Positions 1 to 10,241 of a stretch of DNA of 32,328 nt are shown one piece after another. Origin of the DNA: Collybiopsis luxurians FD-317 M1 (Eukaryota; Basidiomycota; Agaricomycetes; Agaricales; Omphalotaceae). Position 1 is the first letter of the stretch. Every line of letters starts with the position of its first letter. The stretch spans positions 125,966 through 158,293 of the forward strand of contig KN834857.1 of assembly GCA_000827265.1 (NCBI GenBank), read 5' to 3'. A program made the position numbers and the translations under genes. The notes beneath the pieces are model-generated. The model was not told the origin of the DNA. It saw nothing but the letters and a program-made list of their open reading frames with translations, and searched no databases.

Positions 1-690
1 TTTTAACAGGGGTTAGACGGAAGCAAAAAAAAAAAGAAAAAAAAAAGAAAAATCCTGCTAACTGTCTTTCAATTACAATAGGCTTCACTGTTCCGCATCT
101 TCTGGGACATGTGTAGTAGAGCTTATTGCCTATTTCAAGGAGACAGAAAAATCCCTCCATTTGTTTCTGGCTTGTAAGTCATGATTGAGAAAATCTACTC
201 ATCAGTTACATCCTCATCCTGGATCCACTATCCAAAAGTAAATATAAGTATGACAATTTATCATACACCTGACATTTCGCTGTCCATTGCTTAGACTGGA
301 GTTATACATACACTTGGTTAACAAGTAAGCTTCGAGCAGATGGTACAATGTAGCTTAATTCTTCTGCTGTCATCTGTATTTATGCCAGTTGTCTTTTCTT
401 CAATGTCAGTGGGACTTATTTAGCCCCTCGCTGGCATGCGCTAAGAATATACTATGCATCGCTTTGCGTAGAATCGCTCGATTTAACATGCAGTGGTCAT
501 ATGAATACAATAGTTTATATATCTGTAAACAAAACATCATTAGTCTCTATCCTCGAGTCTTTGAGCCTTGCTGAAATTAAGGTAATGATTGAATTGAACT
601 TGTTTCCAATTATGAATTTTAAAAAAACAGCGAGAATATCATTAAGCGCTGATTGCATAATATTACTGGCGCGCAAAGGGGTGACCAGGG
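1..690. other. Intergenic stretch, nothing recognised
   Basis: A-rich start (positions 27-55 are almost pure A with a few G), then AT-rich sequence with only short open frames of about 60 codons on either strand. I see no domain, splice pattern or repeat that supports a gene here. Confidence 0.5.
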
Positions 691-699
691 TCCTGTTAT

Positions 700-1356
700 G
701 TTGACATCAACGGATCTGTCAAAAGTGAGCAGGCCCTTCCGGCTTTCCATACTATGTGACTTCGGACGGCAAAGACTCCTCCTCGACCGCAGTCCATACC
801 ACAAAACCTAATGGCGATCTTGATGACAAGTTTGTGAGTGATCCATTTCTCATGTACTACTTCTCTCCTTCTCCATCATCTGAGATGAATATAGGTCTTC
901 AACTTGAGGAAAGGAGATAGCGACCAGTATTTTATCTCCGCCAATTATTCTGGGGCCAATGTCGGAGCCCCTGCCAATGTGCGAAATTTCATGCCATCAG
1001 GAATTCACACTGGAAGGAAACAGAATTCTGAAATACATTCTCTAGATCCAACCGGGTTCCACTGTCATCTGGACGACCAATGAGCAGGTATTCAGAATCC
1101 TGGATGCTGGTCCTGGACTTTACAAGTACGATCAAGCTTTTGATGTCATTAATCCCACCCTGCATTCTGACAATTCCAGCATCCGCTTGCTAGGAGAAAA
1201 TCGCTTCTGGTATGATGATGTTGCGTCAATTCAACCCTTTCGCACGGTAAGTTGGAGAAACTCTTCTATCTTCCAGTTCTCATCAGTTATGATATGTAGA
1301 TCCTCCTCAATACCGGTAGGACTGGGGATGCCTGCAACTGGATGTTCCAAGCTGCG
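700..1356 (+). pseudogene. Decayed multi-exon gene, family not recognised
   Basis: Protein-like segments lie in order with good introns between them. A first piece with the motif PYYVTSDGKDSSS ends at a GTGAGT donor; the intron is 834-894. It continues as VFNLRKGDSDQYFISANYSG. A frame change near 960-985 leads to EFTLEGNRILKYI, an in-frame TAG at 1043-1045, then PGSTVIWTTNEQVF and GENRFWYDDVASIQPFRT. A phase-0 GTAAGT intron (1250-1304) joins a short last exon ending GDACNWMFQAA and TAA at 1356. The last two exons read perfectly, so this was once a real gene. The TAG and the frame change (or an unrecognised 40-nt intron) argue that it is broken. I do not recognise the family, and the 5' end is unclear. 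Confidence 0.45.
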
Positions 1357-1359
1357 TAA

Positions 1360-2027
1360 CCATCGCTCTGTATCTTGCTAAACAAGGAAGGAAGAAAGGA
1401 AAAAAAAAAACCAGTTTCTTGTATATCAATACCGCAAGTTGTATGAAGTGTGATATCAATTGTTGTGTTTCTGTTGAGCCGCGTGACCCACGAGTGATAG
1501 ACGTCTCACGCAAATAAGGAGCAGTCCTCAAAATCAACGAAGCTTGCTCTTGATTATTTAAATACCTGAGAACACTTGAGATCCGACTTTAACTAAATGT
1601 TACATCAGACGACCCTCGCCTCGCCTTTTTGAAATCTTGGACCCTTCCGAAACGCCTTGGTTCTCTAGCTCATCACCGTCCCAGGATTACCTGTACATAC
1701 ATTAATTTCTGGGAGATCTACTTCGCTCCATGTTCCATTGGTGTAATTACTAATGATACCACTTTCCATTTGATTCAAAGGCTGCCATCATCCTGTCAGT
1801 GAGTCAGAGGATTGACTTTAACAGTTATATGCCTCACATGAAAGCAGTTCTGAGCAAGCCACCTAGGCGAGGGCTCCTGTGGAAATGGATGGGTTTGAAA
1901 AAACTGAAATTTAACTTTACCTATGTGGTGGTATCAAACTAACTCACAGTTCAGAGGATTAGAACCTGAGGCAGCGTGAGTGCAATGAGGTGATTCCTAT
2001 TGTAGAAATGTGGCACAATGGTTTGAT
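1360..2027. other. Intergenic, no gene seen
   Basis: Only short frames on both strands. It includes an A-rich run near 1390-1410. No domain or repeat was identified. Confidence 0.4.
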
Positions 2028-2228
2028 CAGAGTGGTGAGACTTGGATATTGGATATGATTATTTGTTCTGTTCTATGGTACTGGCCTCGATATAGACTTT
2101 ATATACTACTACATACTTCTACTACCAATATCTGAGTAATGCTGTTCGCAGTAGAAGGGTAATCCAATTCGGAACTACATATGCCGGATTGTATTACTAA
2201 TGAAAAACTGAAAAGTACAACATTTCCG
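2028..2228 (-). repeat. Interspersed repeat, inverted copy of 11491-11730
   Basis: Read as reverse complement, this block lines up along its whole length with 11491-11730. Shared landmarks are TGTTGTA at the outer edge, CATTAGTAATACAATCCGGC, TATCTGAGTAATACTG-like sequence, TGTTCTG.TCTATGG, and GGTTTGATCAGAGT at the inner edge. The outer 40 bp recur at 9243-9285. A start of TGTTG would fit an LTR, but no matching CA end or internal element was found, so I call it only an interspersed repeat. Confidence 0.65.
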
Positions 2229-2429
2229 AGGTGTGTGAGAGAGAGAAAGATGGGGAAAATCAATTATATTCTGTGAAGATAAAGTTTCTACAATAAATAC
2301 ATGCTAAGTCAGAAGAAGTATACCAACACTCAGGAGTTGAGTGTCTACATAAAACTCAACTGCACAAGACCGTTGACTGTAAATCTGTACAAGCATCTAA
2401 AATAGGTAAGTAAACTTCCATATTTGTAA

Positions 2430-2914
2430 GGATTAATGATTAATGCGCTGTTGACAGGCCTCTTGATGCAGGATCTTGCATGTGAACAACTTCTTGCTGC
2501 TTGACTTCAAACCTGTGTGAAATATGTGAGGCTTCCACAGGTAACGGAAGGCTATACCTTGTGGTGGGAGAATCTGTATATCAATGACAATGTAGTTCTC
2601 CCACTTCTTGCAGATTCGCAACTGATCTTCTAGGTGGCATATCACCTGAAGGTGGATCCAGAGTAGGAAATCCCAACATGGGGACCTCGTATGGATTGCT
2701 ATGATACTTGGTTGCACCACTGCCATAATCTGGCAACTCTTCTCCCACAGAAGGGTCTTCTTCTTCTGGAGGAGCATGCTGAGCTTGCCTCAAGGCAGCT
2801 TGTGATGCAGCTCCTCATTGCAAAGGTGGACTGAGGTAAGACTTGTTCCATACTGGTGTAGACTGTGGTTGTATTCCCCCTCGTTGGTTGGATTCTGTAT
2901 CAGCTCCAGACATC
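2430..2914 (-). pseudogene. Broken hypothetical protein, N-terminal part
   Basis: On the minus strand a good ATG at 2914 opens a frame beginning MSGADTESNQRGGIQPQSTP, interrupted by one in-frame TGA (2815-2817). It then continues for about 70 residues with an acidic stretch (APPEEEDPSVGEELPDYG) and a proline-rich segment. After about 2580 the continuation moves to another frame (KKWENYIVIDIQ), so a frameshift is likely. Composition is protein-like but I do not recognise the family. It lies just beyond the LTR-like block in the same orientation as the gypsy debris, so it may belong to another retroelement. Confidence 0.4.
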
Positions 2915-3235
2915 TCGATGACAGTTTGACACTGTTATTTTGTTAGACCCGAGCCAAACGATAGGCTAAGATGTATTTTAAGTGTATAGAGGAATAGGTA
3001 GCTGTACAACAGAGGGTATTACTATGAGTTGAGCTCCTTGGGGTCTGGTGGAGGAGACTACAATGCCCTATTGAACAGAGTCTGCAGTCAAGATGGGACA
3101 TGTGCAGAGCAATATGTGGGTAGATAGAACCCAAGTATGTAAGTTGATCAGCTGTAATATGAACCTGAGATGGCATTGTGTAGACATTGTCAAGGGTCTT
3201 CAGGAAGAGCAATGTACTCAAAAGTACATTGTGGG

Positions 3236-3673
3236 ATTTTGTTAGTGCATAAAATCAGTATTCAGTACATTCATTACAAGTTGTTCATACTGGTTATTCA
3301 GAAGAAGAAATATACAAAACCTGATATTGGAAAAAGAGAAAAGTGAGCAAATGAGATAGTAGTTCAGGTAATAACAGTGTAAGAAACTGTATATAGTGTT
3401 TATGTGCCTTCTATAGTACTAGTATATTCCCACAAAAGTGACCAAAAGGCATGATCCCTGTTGAGGCTGATGCAAGATCCACAGTCCTTGTGACATGAAA
3501 AGAGGTGAATTAACATGCATCATGGGAGGGATGTTGGTTCAGTTGTTCCTGGAGCACCAGAAGGTAACACTGATCAAATGTGTATAGCTACTTTAGATGT
3601 ATGTAGGAGGCAATGTCTTGGTGGGTATTCAGGGTCCTTAGGAGCAATAAAATGTGTAGGATAGGGCATAACA
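3236..3673 (-). mobile_element. LTR-like block 1 (Ty3/gypsy), minus orientation
   Basis: The minus strand begins TGTTATGCCC (3664-3673), the same 10 bp that begins the blocks at 9113-9122 and 28377-28386. All three also share the 14-bp core TTCAGGTAATAACA (plus strand; 3363-3376 here) about 230-315 bp inside. Here the LTR start is fused directly to the integrase tail, and the chromodomain region and polypurine tract that should separate them are gone. The distal end near 3236 is a guess. Confidence 0.5.
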
Positions 3674-4290
3674 CTTTCTTGAATCTATTATCTCATTCAC
3701 CTCATACTCTGGTTCTTGTCCTTCTACTTCTTCTGGTGGTGGTCTCATATTCTTTAGTTGTCCTGGAAATTCCAGTTCATGATATATTGTGAGAAGTTCT
3801 TCATTTAATTTATACAATGACGCTCCTATTTTCTCATAAATTTTGAAGGGACCAAACCACTTATCATCCAACTTCTTCATTGGTCCATCCATCTTCACAT
3901 TTGTCCCTTCCAACCACACTTTATCTCTAATCTTGTACTCTTTTGACTTTGTCCTTCTCTTACTATAATTCTTTCATATCTTTGGTGGCCTTTTTAAGTG
4001 TAGATCCTATCTCCTCTCTTATCTTCACCATCTGCTCTGCAAACACCTAGGCTGTGGGATTATTGGAATGGAATTTAGCTGCTGTTCCCTTATAAGGATG
4101 TGGTCCATTATCGGCATAAAATGGAGTTACTTGTGTCACAGAATGTACTCAATCATTGTATACAAATTCCATCAATGGTAACCATTCATGCTAATCATTC
4201 TGATGATAATTGATAAACAGACAAAGATAATGTTCAATCTCCTGATTTGTTTGTTCTGACTGTCAATTGGTTCTAGGATGATATGCTATC
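3674..4290 (-). pseudogene. Ty3/gypsy integrase C-terminal half, broken
   Basis: Minus-strand reading gives the classic end of a gypsy integrase core: AYHPRTN.QSEQTNQEIEHY, then WLPLMEFVYND, VTQVTPFYADNG, and a long helix KIREEIGSTLKKATKDM. Next come VWLEGTNVKMDGP.KKLDDKWFGPF and IGASLYKL, the usual integrase tail of basidiomycete elements. Several in-frame stops (TGA after AYHPRTN, TAG after YHQND, TGA after FVYND, TAG after NNPTA) and a frame break near 3970 show that it is dead. Reverse transcriptase, RNase H and protease are absent, and gag lies immediately upstream, so a large internal deletion joined gag to integrase. Confidence 0.8.
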
Positions 4291-4316
4291 ATATAGTTTG
4301 CCTCTATCCCCAATAA

Positions 4317-5957
4317 TCAATATGCCAATTGTCGAATTGCCAGTACCATTTGTTCTGATGCTTCTTGTTCTCTCCAATTTGGCATCCATGCTCTTAAGTG
4401 TCCAACTGCTCTTGGCATGTTTGTGGAATGAAGAATTTGGTTTAACCATTCAGGTGACCATGGTTTATGTCTTACAGGCTTTTCACTTGATTTGGACAAT
4501 AAATTAGTAGTTTGTTGGAAAGTAGTATCTAATGTGTATACAATACCACTATCTACATAATTATCCAAAACAGTGTCTATAACTGAAATGTTCTCCACAC
4601 AACCTGTATCTACTGCAGAGCCAAGACAAACCCAATTCTTTAGCAAGCGCCACTTGCTGTTCCTTGTCCAAAGTCAAAAACATTTGCCAAATATTAGTCA
4701 TCAAGCTAGTCATTCCCCTGTCATTAGATTCTGGGTTTACTTCCAGAGATTGGACAACAGTCTGGTGAGGTTTAGGACAGTTGTGCACTAAATGGCCTTT
4801 TTCACCACAGCAGAAACATTGACTTTCTGAGTGGCTTTGTCCAAATCCATGGGATGACCAGTGCCTCCAAAGGTTGTGCCAGATCCATCTTGTCAGTCTG
4901 AGACAGGTGTTGACTGTTGAGCTACTGAAGTTGTCTGCTGAGGTACTTGTGCCAAAGATGTCAATTTTCCTGAGAACCAATTATTTCATGAAGAGCCCCA
5001 GGCCTTCTGCAATTCTCTTCTTCTTTCCCACATCTCATCCATTGCCATGATTGCATTCTTCCATGCTTCATATCCTACTGGTAGTGTCCAGTCACTTCCA
5101 AAGATCTGATCTATGATCTTGGGATTCACAATTCTCTCCAATTGTTTCATGACAAAAGTATCATCTTTCTTGTACTGTGCCATGTTTATGCAAATCTTGA
5201 ATTGAGTAAAGAAATCTGTGGCCTTTGCCAGATTCTCTTGAATTCTTCCTGCACTTTATCAACTTGAGCTCTGTCTAAGAACTGGTTGTTCAGCACTTGT
5301 TTAAACCATGCCCAGGTGATCCCCCTTGTATCCTAATTCTTATTGTAATACATGTTGTGCAGGTTCTGTATCCAATCCCAAACTTTGGGACCTTCAATGT
5401 ATGAGAGCACAATGTCAATACACTCATTATCCATTACAATCCTATTCCTTGGATCTCTGATATATGCAAACAGCTTCCTTTGCCATTCTTTAAACATATC
5501 TTTGTCACCATTGAAGACTGGCAGTTCCTTCAACAAAGATTTTCCTGATGGAGGGAGTGCAAAGCTCCTCACATCAATAGGAGGTGAAAAAGATTGTGGA
5601 GGTACAGAAGACATAGAGGTAGATGTAACAGGATTGGATCCTCCTGGCATTGTTCTCTGAACAGTCATTCAAATGGCATCTAAGATGGATGTTGCCACAT
5701 TCTCTATTATTATGAATCCATTGTTCTAAGGATTCTTGAGCTGGGTTAAATGCCTGTGGAACCCATACATCTGTTTCATCCATATTAGTGATTGGTTCAG
5801 TGGGTATGGGACCTGTGTGCATAGATCGTGATGGCATTCTTAAATGGATAGAGGATAATGAAGAGGATGATTGGGAAGAGTATGAGGAACATGAAGGGGT
5901 TGAGGGAATAGTGGGTAGGGTAGATTGAAATCCGGAAAATCTTGAAGAATTTGCCAC
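4317..5957 (-). pseudogene. Ty3/gypsy Gag polyprotein, frameshifted
   Basis: The minus-strand start MANSSRFSGFQSTLP at 5957 is followed by a Ser-rich N-terminus. A frame change near 5680 leads to a capsid-like segment (LPVFNGDKDMFKEWQRKLF, then VLSYIEGPKVWDWIQN), and another to NMAQYKKDDTFVMKQLERI (5183-4986). The C-terminal part carries a CX2CX4HX4C zinc knuckle (CFCCGEKGHLVHNC near 4830-4790), which is diagnostic of retroelement nucleocapsid. At least three frameshifts are needed to read it through. The order Ser-rich, capsid, knuckle and the same orientation as the integrase remnant tie it to one element. Confidence 0.75.
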
Positions 5958-6936
5958 TTTTTAAGTCTGAGGTGTGACTTCGGTCCAACTATCTCTAACT
6001 CTTACTGAGTAGAATGAGCTGCCTCTAACTCAGAATAGGCCTATGTCTCTCATCGCAAAAGTTCCTCTCTAAAGATCAGATACTAATGCTCTATCCTACC
6101 ACTACATGGCATGTCAGTCTCAACATTATGTGCCCTTTTTAAGCAGTTATGCCAGCACAAAGACTGAAGCAAGCAGTGCAACTACTTTGATAGTCAGAGA
6201 TAGTGTGCCGGAAAAGAAAAGAAAATCCAAAAGTGCGCCACCCTTCACTCAAGGGCAATGTAGAGAAATATAGGTAATAAGAGGTTAGGTGCTTACATAA
6301 TATCAACAAGGATAGAATGTATGGAGAAATGGTGTATGATGGTAAGGGGTCTTCTCAATACCACAGAACTCACTTGCAAGACAGACTTTGGTAAGCAATC
6401 AGAAGTCTTGATTGACCCTACTGGGTGTTCATCCACCTGGTTCATGCTAAGAACACCAACACCTCACACAAAGTTATGGGCTGGGTCAAGCAAGATTAAG
6501 GTTCAAATACAATGACAGCAGGTATACAATTTGGAGTTATAATGATGGATCAGTACACCAAGTGTAAAAGATGCAAAGGCAGAGCTTCATGACAAGTAGT
6601 ATATACAAGCTTCAATCTTCAGTCAGCAACCGTAAACTCAGCTACCAAGATATAGCAACAAAGGCCCTCAGTATAATGCTAGAGTCACTAGGTGTCATGT
6701 CAAGAATCAAGAAACAAAGTATATAGAGTGTAGCAAGTAGAGAAGACAGGAGAGAAGACAAGATTGAAGCTAAAGAATAATTTACTAAAACTACAAGTAT
6801 TTATACTGTTCAAGAATAATAAATATTATACACTTATTGTCAAGGGTAAAACAATGTGAGTACTATAAATAATATGAAATGATCTCTGATCAAAGAACAT
6901 ATGTATTACTTATTGTAATCCTGTTGTAAGTAATAA
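5958..6936. other. Flank upstream of gag, no LTR found
   Basis: This is where the 5' LTR and primer-binding site of the minus-strand element should be. I found neither TGTTATGCCC nor the 14-bp core seen in the other LTR-like blocks. The sequence is AT-rich with no convincing ORF. A weakly tRNA-like stretch at 6060-6110 is discussed among the rejected items. A small inverted repeat (ATTACTTA / TAAGTAAT) sits near 6905-6935. Confidence 0.4.
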
Positions 6937-7170
6937 GTGATCCAATCATTAGATCATAATATCCGAAACAATGGTAAAACTGATACAATGGTAAGAAAAG
7001 AAAAAGACAAAGATTTCGTAACAATTATATTCCTTCAAGAAACCCATCTATGTCCTAGTGAACATGAATGCATTGTTCCATTGGACAGATATGACATGTC
7101 TGTAAAATCCCAACCAGGGCCCCATGATTTGAGACACCCTTGGGGTGGCATCCTTGCTAAAGTTCTGGGG
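6937..7170 (+). pseudogene. LINE-type endonuclease fragment
   Basis: The frame contains IFLQETHLCPSEHECI followed by PWGGILA about 40 residues later. The QETH motif and a later GG box are hallmarks of the apurinic-type endonuclease/exonuclease/phosphatase domain at the start of non-LTR retrotransposon proteins. Only about 75 residues are recognisable, and the catalytic His region and reverse transcriptase are absent. The match ends about where an interspersed repeat (7170-7256) begins. It is a fragment, not a working gene. Confidence 0.6.
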
Positions 7171-7256
7171 CACATGAGAAAAACTTCCATTTGTCACATC
7201 ATGTCTTTCTTTTTTTATAGCCCGGCACCTAAACTAAAAAGTACACTGCATGCGTA
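7170..7256 (+). repeat. Copy of a ~72-bp repeat shared with 13034-13165
   Basis: About 80 bp here match the tandem repeat at 13034-13165. Shared parts are ACTTCCATT.GTCACATCATG, the T-rich TCTTTCTTTTTTT, and CTAAACTAAAAAGTACAC. The unit is present once here and almost twice at the second site. Confidence 0.6.
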
Positions 7257-7444
7257 ACTTGGTAATCAAGCCCTCGACGGGTCGTTGTTATCAAACAAGA
7301 AACCTCATTAGAGGGCTTGGGAAACTGGAAGCAAATTGTTGCGGAGACCTTTGACCTGCTGATTATAGAAGGTGCATCCACCTTCCTAATATATTTTTAG
7401 AGGTGGGAAAATTGGACTTTGTAGAATGTTACTTCCGTACTTCG

Positions 7445-7461
7445 ATGACGCGTCGCGTCAT
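7445..7461. repeat. Perfect 17-bp palindrome
   Basis: ATGACGCG, a single T, then CGCGTCAT: 8-bp arms with no mismatch, CG-rich in an AT-rich setting. The minus-strand stop codon of the transposon-protein fragment (7458-7460) lies inside it. Confidence 0.6.
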
Positions 7462-7760
7462 AATGCATAATATACCATTTCTTTGTTTCCTTCACCATGA
7501 ATCCAGGATTTCAGACAAATCGAGCGGTACTGTTTCTTCAATTTGACTTTTTCCCACAACTCGGTAATCCGTGGGAGTGGATCGCGCCAAGCTGCCACTG
7601 TCTTGCGCATTAACAAACAGTTTTTAATCCAAACCAACCAAATATTGTCTATACTATTGTTTGTGATTGCAAGGACATGTGTGAAGTGCAGACCCAACTT
7701 CACCCACCAGTACTCCTTTTACTTTTGTTCTTCTTGCTGGCTGTTGTTAGGGTGGAGAGA
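7458..7760 (-). pseudogene. Fragment of a transposon-type protein
   Basis: The minus-strand frame reads VKLGLHFTHVLAI, then NIWLVWIKNCLLMRKTVAAW, RDPLPRITELWEKVKLKKQY and a C-terminal YYAL before TGA at 7458. The Trp/Lys-rich helical composition resembles repetitive hypothetical proteins of basidiomycete genomes, but I cannot name the family. No start codon or upstream domain is visible past about 7760, where frames close, so it is taken as a truncated fragment. The plus-strand frames over the same DNA look like shadows. Confidence 0.4.
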
Positions 7761-7859
7761 TCTACAGCAGCGACACCCTACGTCAGTTGTGAGCTTGTCT
7801 TCTTCAGCAGCAGTCCCAGAGGCGATGGTGATTGGATCAGCAACAGAATAACTTCTGGA

Positions 7860-8165
7860 AACTGACATTCAGATCTTGGACCATGCTGTGTAATAAATCC
7901 CGCTTCTGTTCTTCCTCAGAACTCAGAACAGTATGTCCTGGCAGCAGGGTAAGGACTTTGATCTTCATTTATTCATGCTTCCATTCATCAATATTCCTTG
8001 ACATTGACATTAACAAATGGCTTAATTCGAATACCTCATGTTTGAGGAATTAATTGAGCTTCGAAACAATTCTATAAAGTCTTGAATATTTCATGCCTAG
8101 TGTGTTTCAATCCCGCGGTATCTTCGCACCATATCCTACAGATTAGGTTGAATGTGGGAACGAAT
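7860..8165. other. No gene recognised
   Basis: AT-rich sequence between the 7.5-kb fragment and the MITE. Only short frames were found. Confidence 0.4.
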
Positions 8166-8171
8166 TTAGTA

Positions 8172-8531
8172 CTGTGTCTTTTTGACCACAAATTCATATA
8201 ATGCATAATGCATCTCTATGAATTAGTCAATTTTAGACTTCGTAATGCATGACAGCCCAGCATGAATTAGATACCCCACAAAAGTGTAACGCTCACTCAA
8301 AATTTGTAATGCCGGCACCTACATTTTTATCTCCCCTCAAGGTCATGCATGTACTCCTAATTCTTATGTGCAGCTGCAAAGTTGAATGCATCGGTCCTGA
8401 CTCCCAACAATCCTTATAAATTGAAGAATTGAATTTCCTAGTTTGCATAACTTCACCCTTTGAATTTAAAATTGTTCAAATTCAATGCATAAAGCATAAC
8501 ACCCCATGAATTTATGGTCAAAAAGATACAG
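8172..8531. mobile_element. MITE with TIRs and TA target duplication
   Basis: The left end CTGTGTCTTTTTGACC and the right end (reverse complement) CTGTATCTTTTTGACC begin inverted repeats that match at 24 of 26 positions, up to AAATTCAT. A TA dinucleotide abuts both ends (8170-8171 and 8532-8533), as expected for Tc1/mariner-type target duplication. The 360-bp body has no ORF and is AT-rich with many ATGCAT-like words. This is a non-autonomous element that needs a transposase encoded elsewhere. Confidence 0.8.
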
Positions 8532-8559
8532 TATACAATTGAGAGTTGTGTTGTGTGGA

Positions 8560-9122
8560 GCAATCTGCCAACAGGTGTCTAGGACCCAGTAGCTTAGGCA
8601 GTACAAAGACTCGTTTTCACAAGTTGATGTCATATATGCATCAATGAGTGTTTTCCATTGTTGCAGTGCCCTTAGTTGTGCATTGTAGAGCTATTTGACT
8701 TGCTGCACAAGGCAATTCTATTAGCATAATACAAAACACAGATAGAAATCAAAAGGACAATATGAGGCGAGTTGGAAACTGAAAAGAAAAACAGAAACAA
8801 TCAAAGTTCAGGTAATAACAACATAGAGACCTGTATGTATTGCGGTGTATCTTTACATAGTAGTATATTGTTCCCAAAAAAATAGCTGTAAAGGGGAATC
8901 GGAACTATCCACAGTGGTGATGCAAAGGCTTTTGGTCATGTGAAGCAAAAGGTATTGAAATAATGTGTTGTGGGACGGAGTTATGATTGGGTGTTCCGCA
9001 GATATTTCTGCACGTCGCCGATTGAATAGAGATGGGTGGTTGCCGGTATGTCGAAGAAAAGGAGATGGTCCTGCTCGTCCTCAAGGTACATAAACACTAA
9101 GGAAACAAGCTGGGGCATAACA
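8560..9122 (-). mobile_element. LTR-like block 2, minus orientation
   Basis: The minus strand starts TGTTATGCCCC (9113-9122) directly after a short purine tract (six G on the minus strand, 9126-9131) that fits a polypurine tract. The 14-bp core TTCAGGTAATAACA lies at 8807-8820, 315 bp inside, as in block 1. The distal end is not defined. About 100 bp of internal element sequence may remain at 9132-9235. No coding remnant is attached, so it is a near-solo LTR. Confidence 0.5.
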
Positions 9123-9242
9123 GAACCCCCCTTTTACTCCTTCAGGCCCTTGAGAAGCAATGTGTCCTGTGGATACTATATGATTGAGTTTCTACAGCAA
9201 GTCCCGCAAACTTTCTGGCTCAATGATCAATAGGATAAACTT

Positions 9243-9285
9243 TATGTTGTATTTCTCGGTTTGTCATTAGTAATACAATCCTATA
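9243..9285 (+). repeat. Short third copy of the 11491-type repeat
   Basis: TGTTGTATTTC, GGTTTG and CATTAGTAATACAATCC occur in the same order and spacing as at 11494-11535, after which similarity stops. It looks like a truncated copy of the same interspersed repeat. Confidence 0.5.
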
Positions 9286-9289
9286 CAAT

Positions 9290-10241
9290 AAATTTCCACT
9301 GCGCGCTTACTTTGCCCCTTAAGGGATTGTTTAGCTAATAATTACTAATACTGACAAAGAAGGTGTAAGATGCCTAAACACTGTTTGGCGTTGTCATGCC
9401 ATTGTCCCGATTTTCTGATTTCGGCTATCCTGGCCATCTCTGTGTTGACTGTCCAGGGTAGTGATACTCATCTCTGCCCGTTTTTGCACATCCTTTAAGT
9501 AACAAATGCTCACACTGGACTCACATGGCTTTGCCTCATGCCTGTACACTATACAATCTATTTAAATCTGAAATTGTATCACTGTTTGCTACAATTGGGT
9601 TTAGACAAGATACTTGATTAAGATTTGGGGGGGAATGCTAACTAGCAGTGAGCATATATTGGTTGATTCAGAAAGTTTCTACTTGGTTTCTACCAAACCC
9701 ATTGTGGAGGAACAGGAAGGAAGTGGAACACAGGCATATGACTCATTATTGAGCTGAAAATATGCCATGTTTTTTTCACAACTGCTTTAATTTCTTAATA
9801 TTCAGTATTTCCATCAAAAATACTGTCTCAAGCAAATTACTTTAGCTAAGTAAGAATGAAGGGTGGGCTAAAGGCAAACCCAGACTGGAATTCAGCATTG
9901 AGCCTTTGGAACTAGGAGTAAGGAGTCGCGACAGCACCGACTGAAGGGGGGTTTGGAGGTGCAGCCCCCTACCATGTCTCCCTCATAGCAATACAGCTGT
10001 GTCAAAAACATAATAACTCAAAGATTTGACAGTGTGGAAAGGAAATTTGAAAGAGATTCCATTGAACATGAAGTTGAAATGGGTGTTAATATGACAGATT
10101 TCTGTTCTAAGTACAAACTTGGTTTTAGTTTTGAATTTTAGATGTGTTAAAAATTAGCATGAATTCTAAGTGTTCAACACCAAAGAAATATTAACTGCAA
10201 TCAAAACATTCTTTTATAAGTTCAGTAGGAATAAAACAGCC
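9290..10241. other. No gene; G-rich tract and a small hairpin
   Basis: There is no convincing ORF. A seven-G run at about 9628-9634 looks like an isolated polypurine tract. Near 9947-9971 a G-run and a C-run (GGGGGG...CAGCCCCC) can form a hairpin. Neither could be tied to an element. Confidence 0.4.

Noticed and set aside
2943..3221. Minus-strand 92-codon frame between the 2.8-kb fragment and LTR-like block 1
   Set aside because: No recognisable motif, Cys/His/Ser-heavy composition and no splice or start support. It was not listed as a gene.
6060..6110. tRNA-like stretch on the minus strand (GGTAGGATAGAGCATTAGT)
   Set aside because: The D-arm-like part resembles a tRNA A box, but no anticodon stem, B box or acceptor stem pairs. 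At best it is a very decayed tRNA-derived or primer-site sequence.
7543..7865. Plus-strand leader-like frame with LLLLLFFLLAVV
   Set aside because: It opposes the minus-strand transposon-protein fragment, which has more protein-like composition. The hydrophobic run is the complement of Lys/Glu-rich codons.
9940..9975. Helitron 3' hairpin
   Set aside because: A G-run/C-run hairpin is present, but no CTRR end followed by a target T and no Rep/helicase remnant nearby were found.
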